The notes beneath the pieces are model-generated. The model ran no database searches. It had not been told where the DNA came from and worked only from the letters and a program-made list of their open reading frames with translations. The translations under genes and the position numbers were made by a program. Below, in pieces: positions 22,085 to 32,411 of a DNA stretch of 64,000 nt. Numbering within the stretch: the stretch's first letter is position 1; every line of letters begins with the position of its first letter. This stretch comes from Astragalus membranaceus (lineage: Eukaryota > Streptophyta > Magnoliopsida > Fabales > Fabaceae). The DNA lies in the NCBI GenBank assembly GCA_039519185.1, contig CM076854.1, positions 13,427,192 to 13,491,191 on the forward strand, given 5' to 3'.

Positions 22085-22442
22085 AATCGATTTCCTCATA
22101 CATAAACATATATCAAAATCGATTTTCAGGTAAAACAGAAAAGGAAGAATCGATTGTCAGGTCATGTATTTTCAGTACATAAATCGATTTCTGAGCCAAA
22201 CCGTTTTAAAGGGAAGAATCGATTCCCACTCTTTTGCACTTAACTGAGAATCGATTCCCACGTGTCTCAGGCAAGCTGAAAATCGATTCATACATATTTT
22301 CACTAAGTATAGAATCGATTCCTAGCTTTCCATGGTACTCAAGAATCGATTGTCCCTATTTTTCAAACGAAGATAAATCGATTCCTCACTTAGATAAATC
22401 GATTCCTAGATCAAATGCATTCAACAAAGAATCGATTCCTAC
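22085..22442. repeat. AATCGATT palindrome cluster, copia 5' LTR
   Basis: Twelve copies of (A/G)AATCGATT(C/T/G), irregularly spaced at 15-40 bases, just upstream of the TATA box. The position suggests U3 enhancer-type sites, but no factor is identified. Confidence 0.75.
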
Positions 22443-22477
22443 ACTATTTTCAACGTAAAACTGATTTCCTCATATCC

Positions 22478-22486
22478 TATAAATAG
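22478..22486 (+). promoter_or_regulatory. TATA box, copia 5' LTR
   Basis: TATAAATAG about 35 bases after the last AATCGATT site. It is the likely promoter core for the genomic transcript. Confidence 0.7.
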
Positions 22487-22708
22487 GCAGTGCTTCACGT
22501 TCATTTTTACCGAACAACCCATTTCACGAATCAGAGAACTTTTGAGAAAAACTCTTTACGCTTTTACTTTTGCTCGTCACGCACCGTTGGTCTGTCTGAG
22601 CTGATCTGTTGCTAAGAGTTAGTTGGGGTTGCATTTTTCAAGTTGTAATATCTGCCTTCATTAGAGGTATTTCTGTCTTTACAATTGTTTATTATTTCAT
22701 TGTTTGTG

Positions 22709-22850
22709 ATTTGTACTAGGGATTGGGGTATCTCTCTAGGGTAGCTGTTTGTACTAGGGAGTGGGGTATCTCTCTAGGGTAGCTGTTTGTACTAGGAAGT
22801 GGGGTATCTTTCTGGGGCAGCTGATTGTAACAGGGGTGGGGTATATCTTG
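22709..22850 (+). repeat. 38-base tandem repeat, copia 5' LTR
   Basis: Three full units of 'tttgtactagggantgggg' + 'tatctctctagggtagctg' and a diverged fourth. Same at 28710-28851. Confidence 0.8.
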
Positions 22851-23226
22851 TTATTGTTGTAATAGATTTGAGGGCTCTCCATAGGTGGGGTATCCTAGGA
22901 GGAGAGTGCCTGAGTCTGTAAAGGTTTCCCAAGGCACCTGTAAGCCTTATTGTTTTGGTTAGTGGAAAATCTCACAAGGGTGTGAGGACTGGACGTAGGT
23001 CACTAGGAGGTGACCGAACCAGGATAAATCTCTGCGTGCTTTACTGCTTTCCTGCTTTACTGTCATACCACTTTACTGCTTTATATTCTAATTCCTTCGC
23101 TTCCACTTAACCTGCGCGAAATTGATCTAAGTCATTGAAAAGGGGAAAAACGTTTTTGAAAGATCTGAAAAGTTTTTAAATCTCAATTCACCCCCCCTCT
23201 TGAGACTGAAGCCACTTGGTAACAAG

Positions 23227-23238
23227 TGGTATCAAAGC
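23227..23238 (+). other. Primer-binding site, copia element
   Basis: TGGTATCAAAGC, an initiator Met tRNA type site with one change from the usual TGGTATCAGAGC, two bases after the 5' LTR. Confidence 0.85.
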
Positions 23239-23276
23239 TAGACTCTTGTATAAAGGGCCTAGCAGCTTCAAGAGAA

Positions 23277-26200
23277 ATGGCTTCAGGTTGGTCTACGCAA
23301 GAGGGTGCTTCTCTTACCCGTCCTCCGGGATTCAACGGGAAAGATTATGCATATTGGAAAGAAAGAATGAGAATCTTTATTGAAGGGGTAGACTTAGATG
23401 TTTGGGATGCTGTGGAAAAATGACCCTATGTCCCCACGCACATAGTAGATGGTATTCTTACAATTAAAAGTAGAAATGAATGGTCTGATGATGAGAAAAG
23501 AAAAGTGCAACATAATTTACGTGCCAAAAATATTATTACTTCTGCTTTAAGTCCTGATGAATTTTTTCGAGTTTCAAACTGTAAATCTGCCCAAGAAATG
23601 TGGGATAATCTTCAAGTTACTCATGAGGGTACAAATGAAGTGAAAAGGGCAAGAACAAATACTCTTATCAGAGAGTACGAACTATTTAGAATGAATACAG
23701 GTGAAACAATACCAGAAATGCAGAAAAGGTTCACTCACATAGTGAATCAGTTAAGCTTGTTGGGAAAGTCATTTCCTGCAGAGGATCTAATCAACAAAGT
23801 TCTGAGGTGTCTGAATAGAGAATGGCAACCCAAGGTTACTGCTATAGCTGAATCAAGAAATTTAGCTACTATGACTCTGGCTACTCTGTTCGGTAAGCTT
23901 CAAGAGCATGAACTAGAACTCACCCGTCTAGCTGAGTACGAAAATACAGATAAGAAAAAGAAAAGCTTGGCTCTAAAAGCATCTTGTTCTAGTCGGTTTG
24001 ATGATAGTGACAACTCAGATGATGAAATTGATGAAAGTGAAGAGAATATGGCTCTTATGGTTTGGAAGTTCAAAAGGTTCTTGAAAGGCAACAACTATCC
24101 AAGGAAGAACTTCAAATCAAAAAGGTTCTCCAGCAAAGAAAGTACATCCGGTCCTCCTACTTGTTATGAATGCGGGAAACCCGGGCACATGAAAATGGAA
24201 TGTCCTAATCTACAGAAAAAGGACTCCAAATCTGAAAAGAAGGCATTCAGGGATAACAAAGGAAGAAAAGCCTACATTGCATGGGAAGACAACTGCATGG
24301 ATTCATCAGATGAATCAGAGGATGAAGAAGCTCAAGTTGCATTAATGGCTGATCATGAAAGCGAGAATGAAAACGAGGTATGCTTCAAGGTACGGGGGTC
24401 AGATTGGTACCTTGACAGCGGATGCTCAAAGCACATGACTGGAGATATCACAAAGTTCCTAACTCTTACCCCCAGATCAAGCGGTCATGTGACTTATGGT
24501 GACAATAACCGAGGAAGAATCCTTGGTGAAGGTAAAGTTGGTAAAGATTTATCTACTGCTATTGATAATGTGCTCTATGTTGAAGGTCTTAAACATAATT
24601 TATTAAGCATTAGCCAACTTTGTGATAAAGGAAATAGGGTAATATTTGACTCAGGTTCATGCATCATTGAGGATAAACAAAGTAAACAAGTTAGAATGAT
24701 AGGAAATAGAGTAGAAAACATATACATGATGAGTTTAGATAGTGTTTCATCACATAATGCACGTTGCCTCATTAGTAAGGAAGAAAACTCTTGGTTATGG
24801 CACCGTAGGACAGCTCATATTCATATGGATCATCTTAACAAGCTAGTGTCTAAAGATCTAGTTAGTGGTTTGCCTAATATCAAGTTTGAAAAAGATAAAT
24901 TATGTGATGCATGCCAAAAGGGTAAACAGGTAAAAGTGTCCTTTAAATCAAAGAATATTGTGTCTACTAACAAACCTTTGCAGCTGTTACACATGGATCT
25001 ATTTGGTCCCTCAAGGACAAAAAGTTATGGTGGAAATTACTATGCTCTAGTTATAGTAGATGATTATTCAAGGTATACCTGGACTCTCTTTCTGGCAAAT
25101 AAGAGCGAAGCTTTTGGAGCATTCAAAAAGCTTGCTCGCAGCATTCAAAATGAGAAAGAATTGAAGATTGTCTCAACTCGATCTGATCACGGTGGAGAAT
25201 TTGAAAATGACAAATTCGAAATCCTATGTGAAGAACTTGGTATAAATCACAATTTCCCAGCACCTAGAACTCCTCAACAAAATGGAGTTGTTGAAAGGAA
25301 AAATCAATCATTGGAGGAACTTGCCAGAACAATGCTAAATGATCATGACATCCCAAAATACTTTTGGGCGGATGCTGTAAGTACTGCTTGTTATGTTATG
25401 AATAGAGTTTTGATTAGGCCTATTCTAAAGAAAACCCCCTATGAACTTTACAAGGGGAGAAAACCAAATATTTCACACCTTCACACTTTTGGTTGCAAAT
25501 GTTTTGTATTGAATAATGGAAAGGATAACCTAGGTAAATTCGATGCTAAAGCTGATGAAGGAATTTTTCTTGGTTACTCTTTATCTAGCAAGGCCTTTAG
25601 AATTTTCAGTAAAAGAAATAAGGTTATTGAGGAATCTGTACATGTTACATTTGATGAAGCTAACCCCAAAAGGCTGGGAAAGGTTATTGATGATATTGCA
25701 GATGAACCTGAAGAGTTACAGATAGGTGAGAAGAAGAAAGAAGAAGAAACAAAAACCACCTCTCAAGAGAAATCAGAAGAAGGATCAAGCAGTGAACTTC
25801 CCAAGGAATGGAGAATCCCAAGGGATCACTCGCTTGAAAACGTCATAGGTGATGTAACTAAAGGGGTAACTACTCGTAACTCTCTTCAAAATGCATGTAA
25901 TCATATGGCTTTCGTATCTCAAATTGAACCTAGAAATATAGATGAAGCCGTAGTTGATGAACATTGGACTATTGCTATGCAAGAAGAGTTAAATCAGTTT
26001 GAAAGAAACGAAGTGTGGGATCTAGTTCCTAGACCTGATAAACATCAGATAATAGGCACAAAATGGGTGTTTAAAAACAAGCTAGACGAATCAGGTATAA
26101 TAATTAGGAACAAAGCTAGACTAGTTGCTAAAGGTTATAATCAAGAAGAAGGAATAGACTATGATGAAACGTATGCTCCTGTAGCTAGATTAGAAGCGAT

Positions 26201-27347
26201 TCGCATGCTACTTGCTTTTGCATCAATCATGGACTTTAAACTGTATCAAATGGATGTTAAGAGCGCGTTCTTAAATGGTTTTATCCAAGAAGAAGTATAT
26301 GTTGAACAACCACCTGGTTTTGAAAATTTTGAAAAACCAGACCATGTTTTTAAACTCAAAAAGGCTCTATATGGTCTGAAGCAAGCTCCCAGAGCTTGGT
26401 ACGAAAGATTGAGCAAATTCCTACTCAATCATGATTTTCAAAGAGGAAAAGTTGACACTACACTTTTTATAAAAAGGTCAAAAGATGACATCTTACTCGT
26501 GCAAATTTATGTGGATGATATTATTTTCGGTGCTACTAATGAATTTCTTTGCAAAGAGTTTTCAAGTATTATGCAGAACGAGTTTGAAATGTCAATGATG
26601 GGAGAACTCAACTTCTTCCTTGGGCTTCAAATAAAACAAACAAACAACGGCATCTTCATATCTCAATCAAAGTACTGCAAAGAACTACTCAAAAGATTCG
26701 AAATGGACAAAGCAAAAGAAATGTCCACACCAATGAGCACCTCATGTTACTTAGACAAAGATGAAGAAGGTAAACCAGTAGAACTAAGCAAATATCGAGG
26801 TATGATTGGCTCTCTTCTCTACTTAACTGCTAGTAGAACGGACATCATGTTTAGTGTTTGCATGTGTGCTAGGTATCAAGCAAATCCAAAAGAGTCACAT
26901 TTAGTAGCTGTCAAAAGAATAATGAGATATCTGGTAGGCACTCAAAATGTTGGTCTATGGTACCCAAAAGGCGCCACATGTAGCCTTATTGGATATTCAT
27001 ATTCTGACTTTGCAGGATGTAAGTTGGATAGAAAAAGCACTAGTGGAACATGTCACATACTAGGTAGTGCATTAGTCTCATGGCACAGTAAGAAACAAGT
27101 CAGTGTCGCACTGTCAACTGCTGAAGCAGAATATGTTGCAGTAGGGAGTTGTTGTGCACAAATCCTCTGGATGAAGCAACAACTTCTTGACTATGGTATA
27201 GATCTAGATCATATCCCTATAAAATGCGATAATACCAGCGCTATCAATCTTACAAAGAACCCCGTCCAACACTCTAGGACCAAGCATATAGAGATAAGAC
27301 ACCATTTTCTTAGAGATCATGTCCAAAAAGGGGATTGTGTTGTGTAA
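23277..27347 (+). pseudogene. Copia gag-pol polyprotein, one nonsense codon
   Basis: ATG 23277 (MASGWSTQEG) opens gag. TGA at 23421-23423 (AVEK-stop-PYVPTH) interrupts it where glycine GGA is expected; the same frame then runs unbroken to 27347. Domains: copia gag; CCHC knuckle CYECGKPGHMKMEC (24160s); protease WYLDSGCSKHMTG; integrase with pre-integrase LWHRRTAHIHMDHL, CDACQKGK, and D-D-E in HMDLFGPS, STRSDHGGEFE and NGVVERKNQSLEE; reverse transcriptase ending in YVDDII (26508-26525); RNase H ending VALSTAEAEYVAVGS. All catalytic residues I can check are present. The C-terminus is lost to a frameshift near 27340. A single-stop gag suggests recent loss of activity, or readthrough. Confidence 0.93.
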
Positions 27348-27466
27348 TCGAATTTGTGGAATCGGCAAAACAGCTGGCTGATATTTTTACAAAACCTTTA
27401 CAAAAAGAAAACTTCTTCTTCATTCGAAGAGAACTTGGAATCATTGATTCCTCTTCATGCTGTTAG
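27338..27466 (+). pseudogene. Frameshifted C-terminus of copia pol
   Basis: After GDCV the open frame hits TAA at 27345-27347. A shifted frame continues with the family's usual end: IEFVESAKQLADIFTKPL, then QKENFFFIRRELGI, to TAG 27464-27466. A small indel in the repetitive 'gtgttgtgt' is the likely cause. Confidence 0.85.
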
Positions 27467-27703
27467 ATTCGCATCTTTATTACATGTTGCCCTCTTTGAT
27501 CATGACAAAAAGGGGGAGAAGAATAGAGTTTTAATATTTAGAATAAAGTTTTAATATTCAGCATGCATTTGCATTCACTTGCATACAGTCAATAAAACAG
27601 GGGGAGCATCATGATAGGGGGAGTATCATATACATTATCTGTTTGAACTAACCTCCCACCTTGAGATGAGTTAATGTTTTGTCATCATCAAAAAGGGGGA
27701 GAA
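27467..27703 (+). other. Copia 3' untranslated interior with polypurine tracts
   Basis: About 240 bases with several gggggag tracts (near 27513, 27600 and 27617) and the terminal polypurine tract AAAAAGGGGGAGAA at 27690-27703. Some SIRE relatives carry an envelope-like ORF here; there is none in this copy. Confidence 0.8.
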
Positions 27704-29225
27704 TGTGGATACCTTGTATTGCAGGTAAACTAATATTACAGGATATGTTTTGATGATGAAAAAGACAAAGGTAAAGTTGACAGTCAAAGTCAATAAAAGT
27801 GACTAAACGTCAAAGTCAATCCAAGACAAACAAAGCCCAAGAATTGAAGATTCAAGTTTAAGGGTAGTCCTTAAATATAAGGGTAGTCCTTAGGGTTTGG
27901 GTGTGTCTTAGGAAAAAGTGTAAGCTCTTTCAAAGGTCGGCTCGTACATCAAAGTCTCACACACTCACAAAGTTTTTTAAAGATGCATGCATACTTACGT
28001 AAACATTCTTATCACCTTTAAAATCATAAAATCGATTTCCTCATACATAAACATATATCAAAATCGATTTTCAGGTAAAACAGAAATGGAAGAATCGATT
28101 GTCAGGTCATGTATTTTCAGTACATAAATCGATTTCTGAGCCAAACATTTTTAAAGGGAAGAATCGATTCCCACTCTTTTGCACTTAACTGAGAATCGAT
28201 TCCCACGTGTCTCAGGCAAGCTGAAAATCGATTCATACATATTTTCACTAAGTATAGAATCGATTCCTAGATCAGCTGAAAATCGATTCATACATATTTT
28301 CACTTAACTGAGAATCGATTCCCACGTGTCTCAGGCAAGCTGAGAATCGATTGTCCCTATTTTTCAAACAAAGATAAATCGATTCCTCACTTAGATAAAT
28401 CGATTCCTAGATCAAATGCATTCAACAAAGAATCGATTCCTACACTATTTTCAACGTAAAACTGATTTCCTCATAGCCTATAAATAGGCAGTGCTTCACG
28501 TTCATTTTTACCGAACAACCCATTTCACGAATCAGAGAACTTTTGAGAAAAACTCTTTACGCTTTTACTTTTGCTCGTCACGCACCGTTGGTCTGTCTGA
28601 GCTGATCTGTTGCTAAGAGTTAGTTGGGGTTGCATTCTTCAAGTTGTAATATCTGCCTTCATTAGAGGTATTTCTGTCTTTACAATTGTTTATTATTTCA
28701 TTGTTTGTGATTTGTACTAGGGATTGGGGTATCTCTCTAGGGTAGCTGTTTGTACTAGGGAGTGGGGTATCTCTCTAGGGTAGCTGTTTGTACTAGGAAG
28801 TGGGGTATCTTTCTGGGGCAGCTGATTGTAACAGGGGTGGGGTATATCTTGTTATTGTTGTAATAGATTTGAGGGCTCTCCATAGGTGGGGTATCCTAGG
28901 AGGAGAGTGCCTGAGTCTGTAAAGGTTTCCCAAGGCACCTGTAAGCCTTATTGTTTTGGTTAGTGGAAAATCTCACAAGGGTGTGAGGACTGGACGTAGG
29001 TCACTAGGAGGTGACCGAACCAGGATAAATCTCTGCGTGCTTTACTGCTTTCCTGCTTTACTGTCATACCACTTTACTGCTTTATATTCTAATTCCGTCG
29101 CTTCCACTTAACCTGCGCGAAATTGATCTAAGTCATTGAAAAGGGGAAAAACGTTTTTGAAAGATCTGAAAAGTTTTTAAATCTCAATTCACCCCCCCTC
29201 TTGAGACTGAAGCCACTTGGTAACA
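27704..29225 (+). repeat. Copia element 3' LTR
   Basis: 1,522 bases, 56 longer than the 5' LTR. The excess lies at about 28268-28345, where a block containing two AATCGATT sites is duplicated, giving 14 sites. TATA box at 28479-28487. Confidence 0.93.
28479..28487 (+). promoter_or_regulatory. TATA box, copia 3' LTR
   Basis: TATAAATAG, same context as 22478-22486. Confidence 0.65.
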
Positions 29226-29761
29226 CCATCTTGGAAGCATCACAATACACCACAAAAGACTCTCCCGGATTGGGCAACGTCAAGATAGGAGACGTCGTCA
29301 ACCTCTTCTTCAAATCGGCGAAGCTCTCTTCACAGCGAGCGTTCCACACAAAGGCTTTACCTTTGCAAGTCAGCTGAGTTAGCGGAAGTGCTAACTTAGA
29401 AAATCCCTCGATGAACCTTCTATAATAACCAGCTAACCCCAAAAAGCTTCTAATCTCGGTAGCCGACTTTGGGGCTTCCCACTGCAACACATCATCTACT
29501 TTAGACAGATCCACCGCGATGCCACTACCCGGAATGACGTGACCAAGGAAACTCACTTCCTTCAACCAGAATTCACATTTAGACAGTTTTGCATACAACT
29601 TCTTCTCTTTCAGGACCTCCAACACTAATCTCAAATGCTCTGCATGCTCTTCTTCTGACTTAGAGTAGACCAGAATATCATCAATGAATACCACCACAAA
29701 CTGATCCAAGTAAGTATGGAAGATACGGTTCATGTATTCCATAAATACTCCCGGCGCGTTG
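29226..29761 (-). pseudogene. Element B reverse transcriptase C-terminal half
   Basis: Reads APGVFMEYMNRIFHTYLDQF, the catalytic VVFIDDILVYSKSEEEHAEH with both aspartates, the connection region (FLGLAGYYRRFIEGFSKLAL), and stops at VVYCDASKM where the copia element is inserted. The N-terminal half lies at 57679-57890 beyond the Athila-like element: joining FGVT there to NAPGVF here restores the usual motif. This stretch has no internal stop. Confidence 0.88.
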
Positions 29762-31248
29762 TGTTGTGCGAAAAGGTGATGTGCAAGTATACACAATCGC
29801 AACAAGTAATATAATGATATGTAAAGTTCGTTCCCACAGGGATTGGAATTAATCTAAGAAGTTTAAGTGATTAGAAGCTTAGTGAAAATAATTGAGTAAC
29901 AAGTAAAGGTAAAGAGTTGTAAACATTATAAGTTGTGATAAAACAGTATTAAGTTGAAGTAATTAAAGGTGAGTTGAATAGCTCAGTAGTTATGTAAATT
30001 CCCAAGAGTAATGTTCAAATAATATTGAGATGTTGTAGCGTTAAGCGCTGTAGCGTTAAGCGCTGTAGTGCTTCAGAATCCGTAGACGCTGTAGCGCCTT
30101 GGTAGCGTGCCTTTCAGTCACTTTCATCAGGGTTATGTTACAAGACTCCTATGTCTAGGCTCTAAATAAGTTTTACCCCTGTATATTAAGCTCTTACAAC
30201 ATTTGCCTTATGAACTACTACTCCCCTATGTCTAGAGTTAAGTAGTGCTTCCTTTAAATGTCTTTAAAGGGTTTTCATTCATATCATTCCTTGAGTTCTC
30301 TTTGTGAACCATGTCTGTACCCACAAAGTTACCTTGTTTTAGTTGATCATTCCCAAACCAAGATTGAAAGCATTATGACACAAGGAATAAAACACAAACA
30401 TCATAATATTATACAAAAGTTACTCAAGGTTCATTACATACCAAGAACAATCCAACTACAACAAAGTTAGCTCATCATAAGTTCCATCAACATAATACAA
30501 CTAGAGAGTATGTATTACCGTATGAAGACAAGAGAAGAGTGGTTGCAAAATATACACTCCAATGATCCCAAGTAGCATACAAAGGATGAAGTTGAGGCGT
30601 GAGCAAAACCTTGGATGAAGACTAGAAAACTATGCTAAAAATAAAATGCTTAAAGGTAGTATAACAATGGAGAAAAGCTACTACGTCATAAGAAGTTCTT
30701 CTTCCAAGTTACAACTACTTTTCTACGTATGTATCTTACCTAATGAAGCAATCTAAAACTCTAAGAAACTAACTAAGTCCTAATAATATAATAATAATAA
30801 TAATTTATGATCATAAGACTTAGATATTACCTTTAAAGTACTTTACAAAAAGTGCTAATGATGGAATACACCAACTATCACATGGGTTCCATTTAGGGGG
30901 CGCCAAGTGTAATTTAGCATCCACTTGGAAGTCAAAATATCCAGTTGAGAGGAAGAGATAAGGGTGGTGACTCATCATTTCAGCAAGTGGCTACACAAAT
31001 ATCTCAATGGTCAGCCGTCATATAACGCTGTAGCGTCTCCTTGATAGCATACTGCTGCAGCGCTTAAAGCAAAACATCAAACATATTCACAAAGGCATTG
31101 ATTATGCCCAAGGTTTAGGGAATTGACTCATAACCTATATTTACTCTAATATTCATATATTCACATTTTTAAGTACTAGAATTACTTGAGAAGTAAGCTT
31201 GACTTAAGTATTAGGAGTATAAATAACCTATATAAAATAGAGTTATCA
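29762..31248 (-). repeat. Athila-like element 3' LTR
   Basis: 1,487 bases, TGTTGTGCG to AGTTATCA in plus coordinates, similar to 56184-57673 with scattered substitutions. Cgctgtagcg motifs lie at 30045-30100 and 31022-31070, and a short (ata)n tract at 30783-30803. Confidence 0.93.
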
Positions 31249-31260
31249 CACCCCCAAACT
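31249..31260 (-). other. Polypurine tract, Athila-like element
   Basis: AGTTTGGGGGTG on the minus strand, directly next to the 3' LTR. Confidence 0.8.
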
Positions 31261-32411
31261 TAAACCATTGCTTGTCCCCAAGTAATGACACTTGAACAAG
31301 ACAAACTGATCATATAACTAGCTGCAGCTTTTAAATTAAACAGAATTTATGCATAAGCTAATTCTTATCATTTTCACACAACATTGTGGTTCACAATTCA
31401 AATAGAATCATTACTGCTCAGTTGTGAGTGTGTGATATCAAAGCTTAACTTAGTTCCTAGTTAATTTTAGAATTTCTCTAAGGTTTTGGGAAGAATGGAT
31501 TTCTTTTGGGTTAGGCAAAGAATTTTTTCAAAAAGAAGAGTGGAATAACAATTTCACACAAGATCTGAGGGGCTTCAAAGCACAGCAAAGGGCTTTAATT
31601 AGGCATTTTGCAGAATATTGGTCAATGCATAAATTTTTGGCCTGGTGATCCAACGCTGTAGCGTTTAAACGCTGTAGCGCTGGATTTTGATGATCAAAAC
31701 TAGATGCTATCTTCATTACTGAGCTCCTTATTTGCATTTTCTTTTCATGCTTTTTGGAACAGCTCAGCAATTTATTTAAGATATTTTGCAACTTTTTACA
31801 AAACCATAAGCACATTTTTATTTCATTTTGCTTTTGCAAAGACCAATTTATCAACTTTTGCTCCTAGCCTTAACATAACCGATGCACCCCCAAACTTAGC
31901 TTTAAAAACAACTCTCAATTTTTAATGAAAATTTGACTAACCCTTGGTTACCCTAGACTAACTTTATCCTTAGATTACCCCTAGCTAACTAGGTTCTTCA
32001 CTAAGCTTGGATTTTGTGTAAAAGCAGCAAAAAAAACCATTTCATTGTTTACACAAGGCTGCCCTACTCAAAAATTGTTATTGACTTTTCTAATTTGGCT
32101 ATATAACTTCAGCTTTTGCTTACTAAGAAATTTAAAACATGCAGCTAATCATATTTCCTATTCAAGCATACAAAATATACAAAACATGCAACACATGCAA
32201 ATCATGGCATAATTATGATTAATTATACTTAATATTTAAAAACATAATTGTACTTAATTCAAAACATTATTTAATAACCATAAGGTCCTCCCCCAGAATT
32301 TAAATTTGGCAGTGTCCTCACTGCTTGATGGACAAGAAAAGGGAGAGGCCTTAGAACAAAAACAAAGTTCAAAGACATAACCGGCATGAGAAGCCAACAA
32401 GTCTTGCCTTT
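31261..32411 (-). other. 3' non-coding region of the Athila-like element
   Basis: 1.15 kb between the third ORF and the polypurine tract, with no gene-like ORF on either strand. It holds two CGCTGTAGCG palindromes at about 31651-31681. Confidence 0.7.

Larger units (their letters stand above)
21759..23224 (+). repeat. Copia element 5' LTR
   Basis: 1,466 bases, TGTGGATACC to TTGGTAACA. It contains 12 AATCGATT palindromes at 22085-22442, a TATA box at 22478-22486 and a ~38-base tandem repeat at 22709-22850. The duplicate starts at 27704. Confidence 0.93.
21759..29225 (+). mobile_element. SIRE/Maximus-like Ty1-copia element
   Basis: 7,467 bases with perfect five-base duplications CCATC (21754-21758, 29226-29230). 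LTRs are 21759-23224 and 27704-29225. The interior has gag-pol in copia order (gag, protease, integrase, reverse transcriptase, RNase H) on the plus strand. The reverse transcriptase signature YVDDIIFGATNEFLCKEFS followed by MSMMGELNFFLGLQI points to the SIRE/Maximus lineage. By eye the LTRs differ at about nine substitutions plus one block indel, so insertion is fairly recent. It interrupts element B RNase H. Confidence 0.93.

Noticed and set aside
22085..22442. AATCGATT array considered as a CRISPR or simple tandem repeat
   Set aside because: Spacing is irregular, it is present in both LTRs of a copia element, and the repeat is only eight bases.
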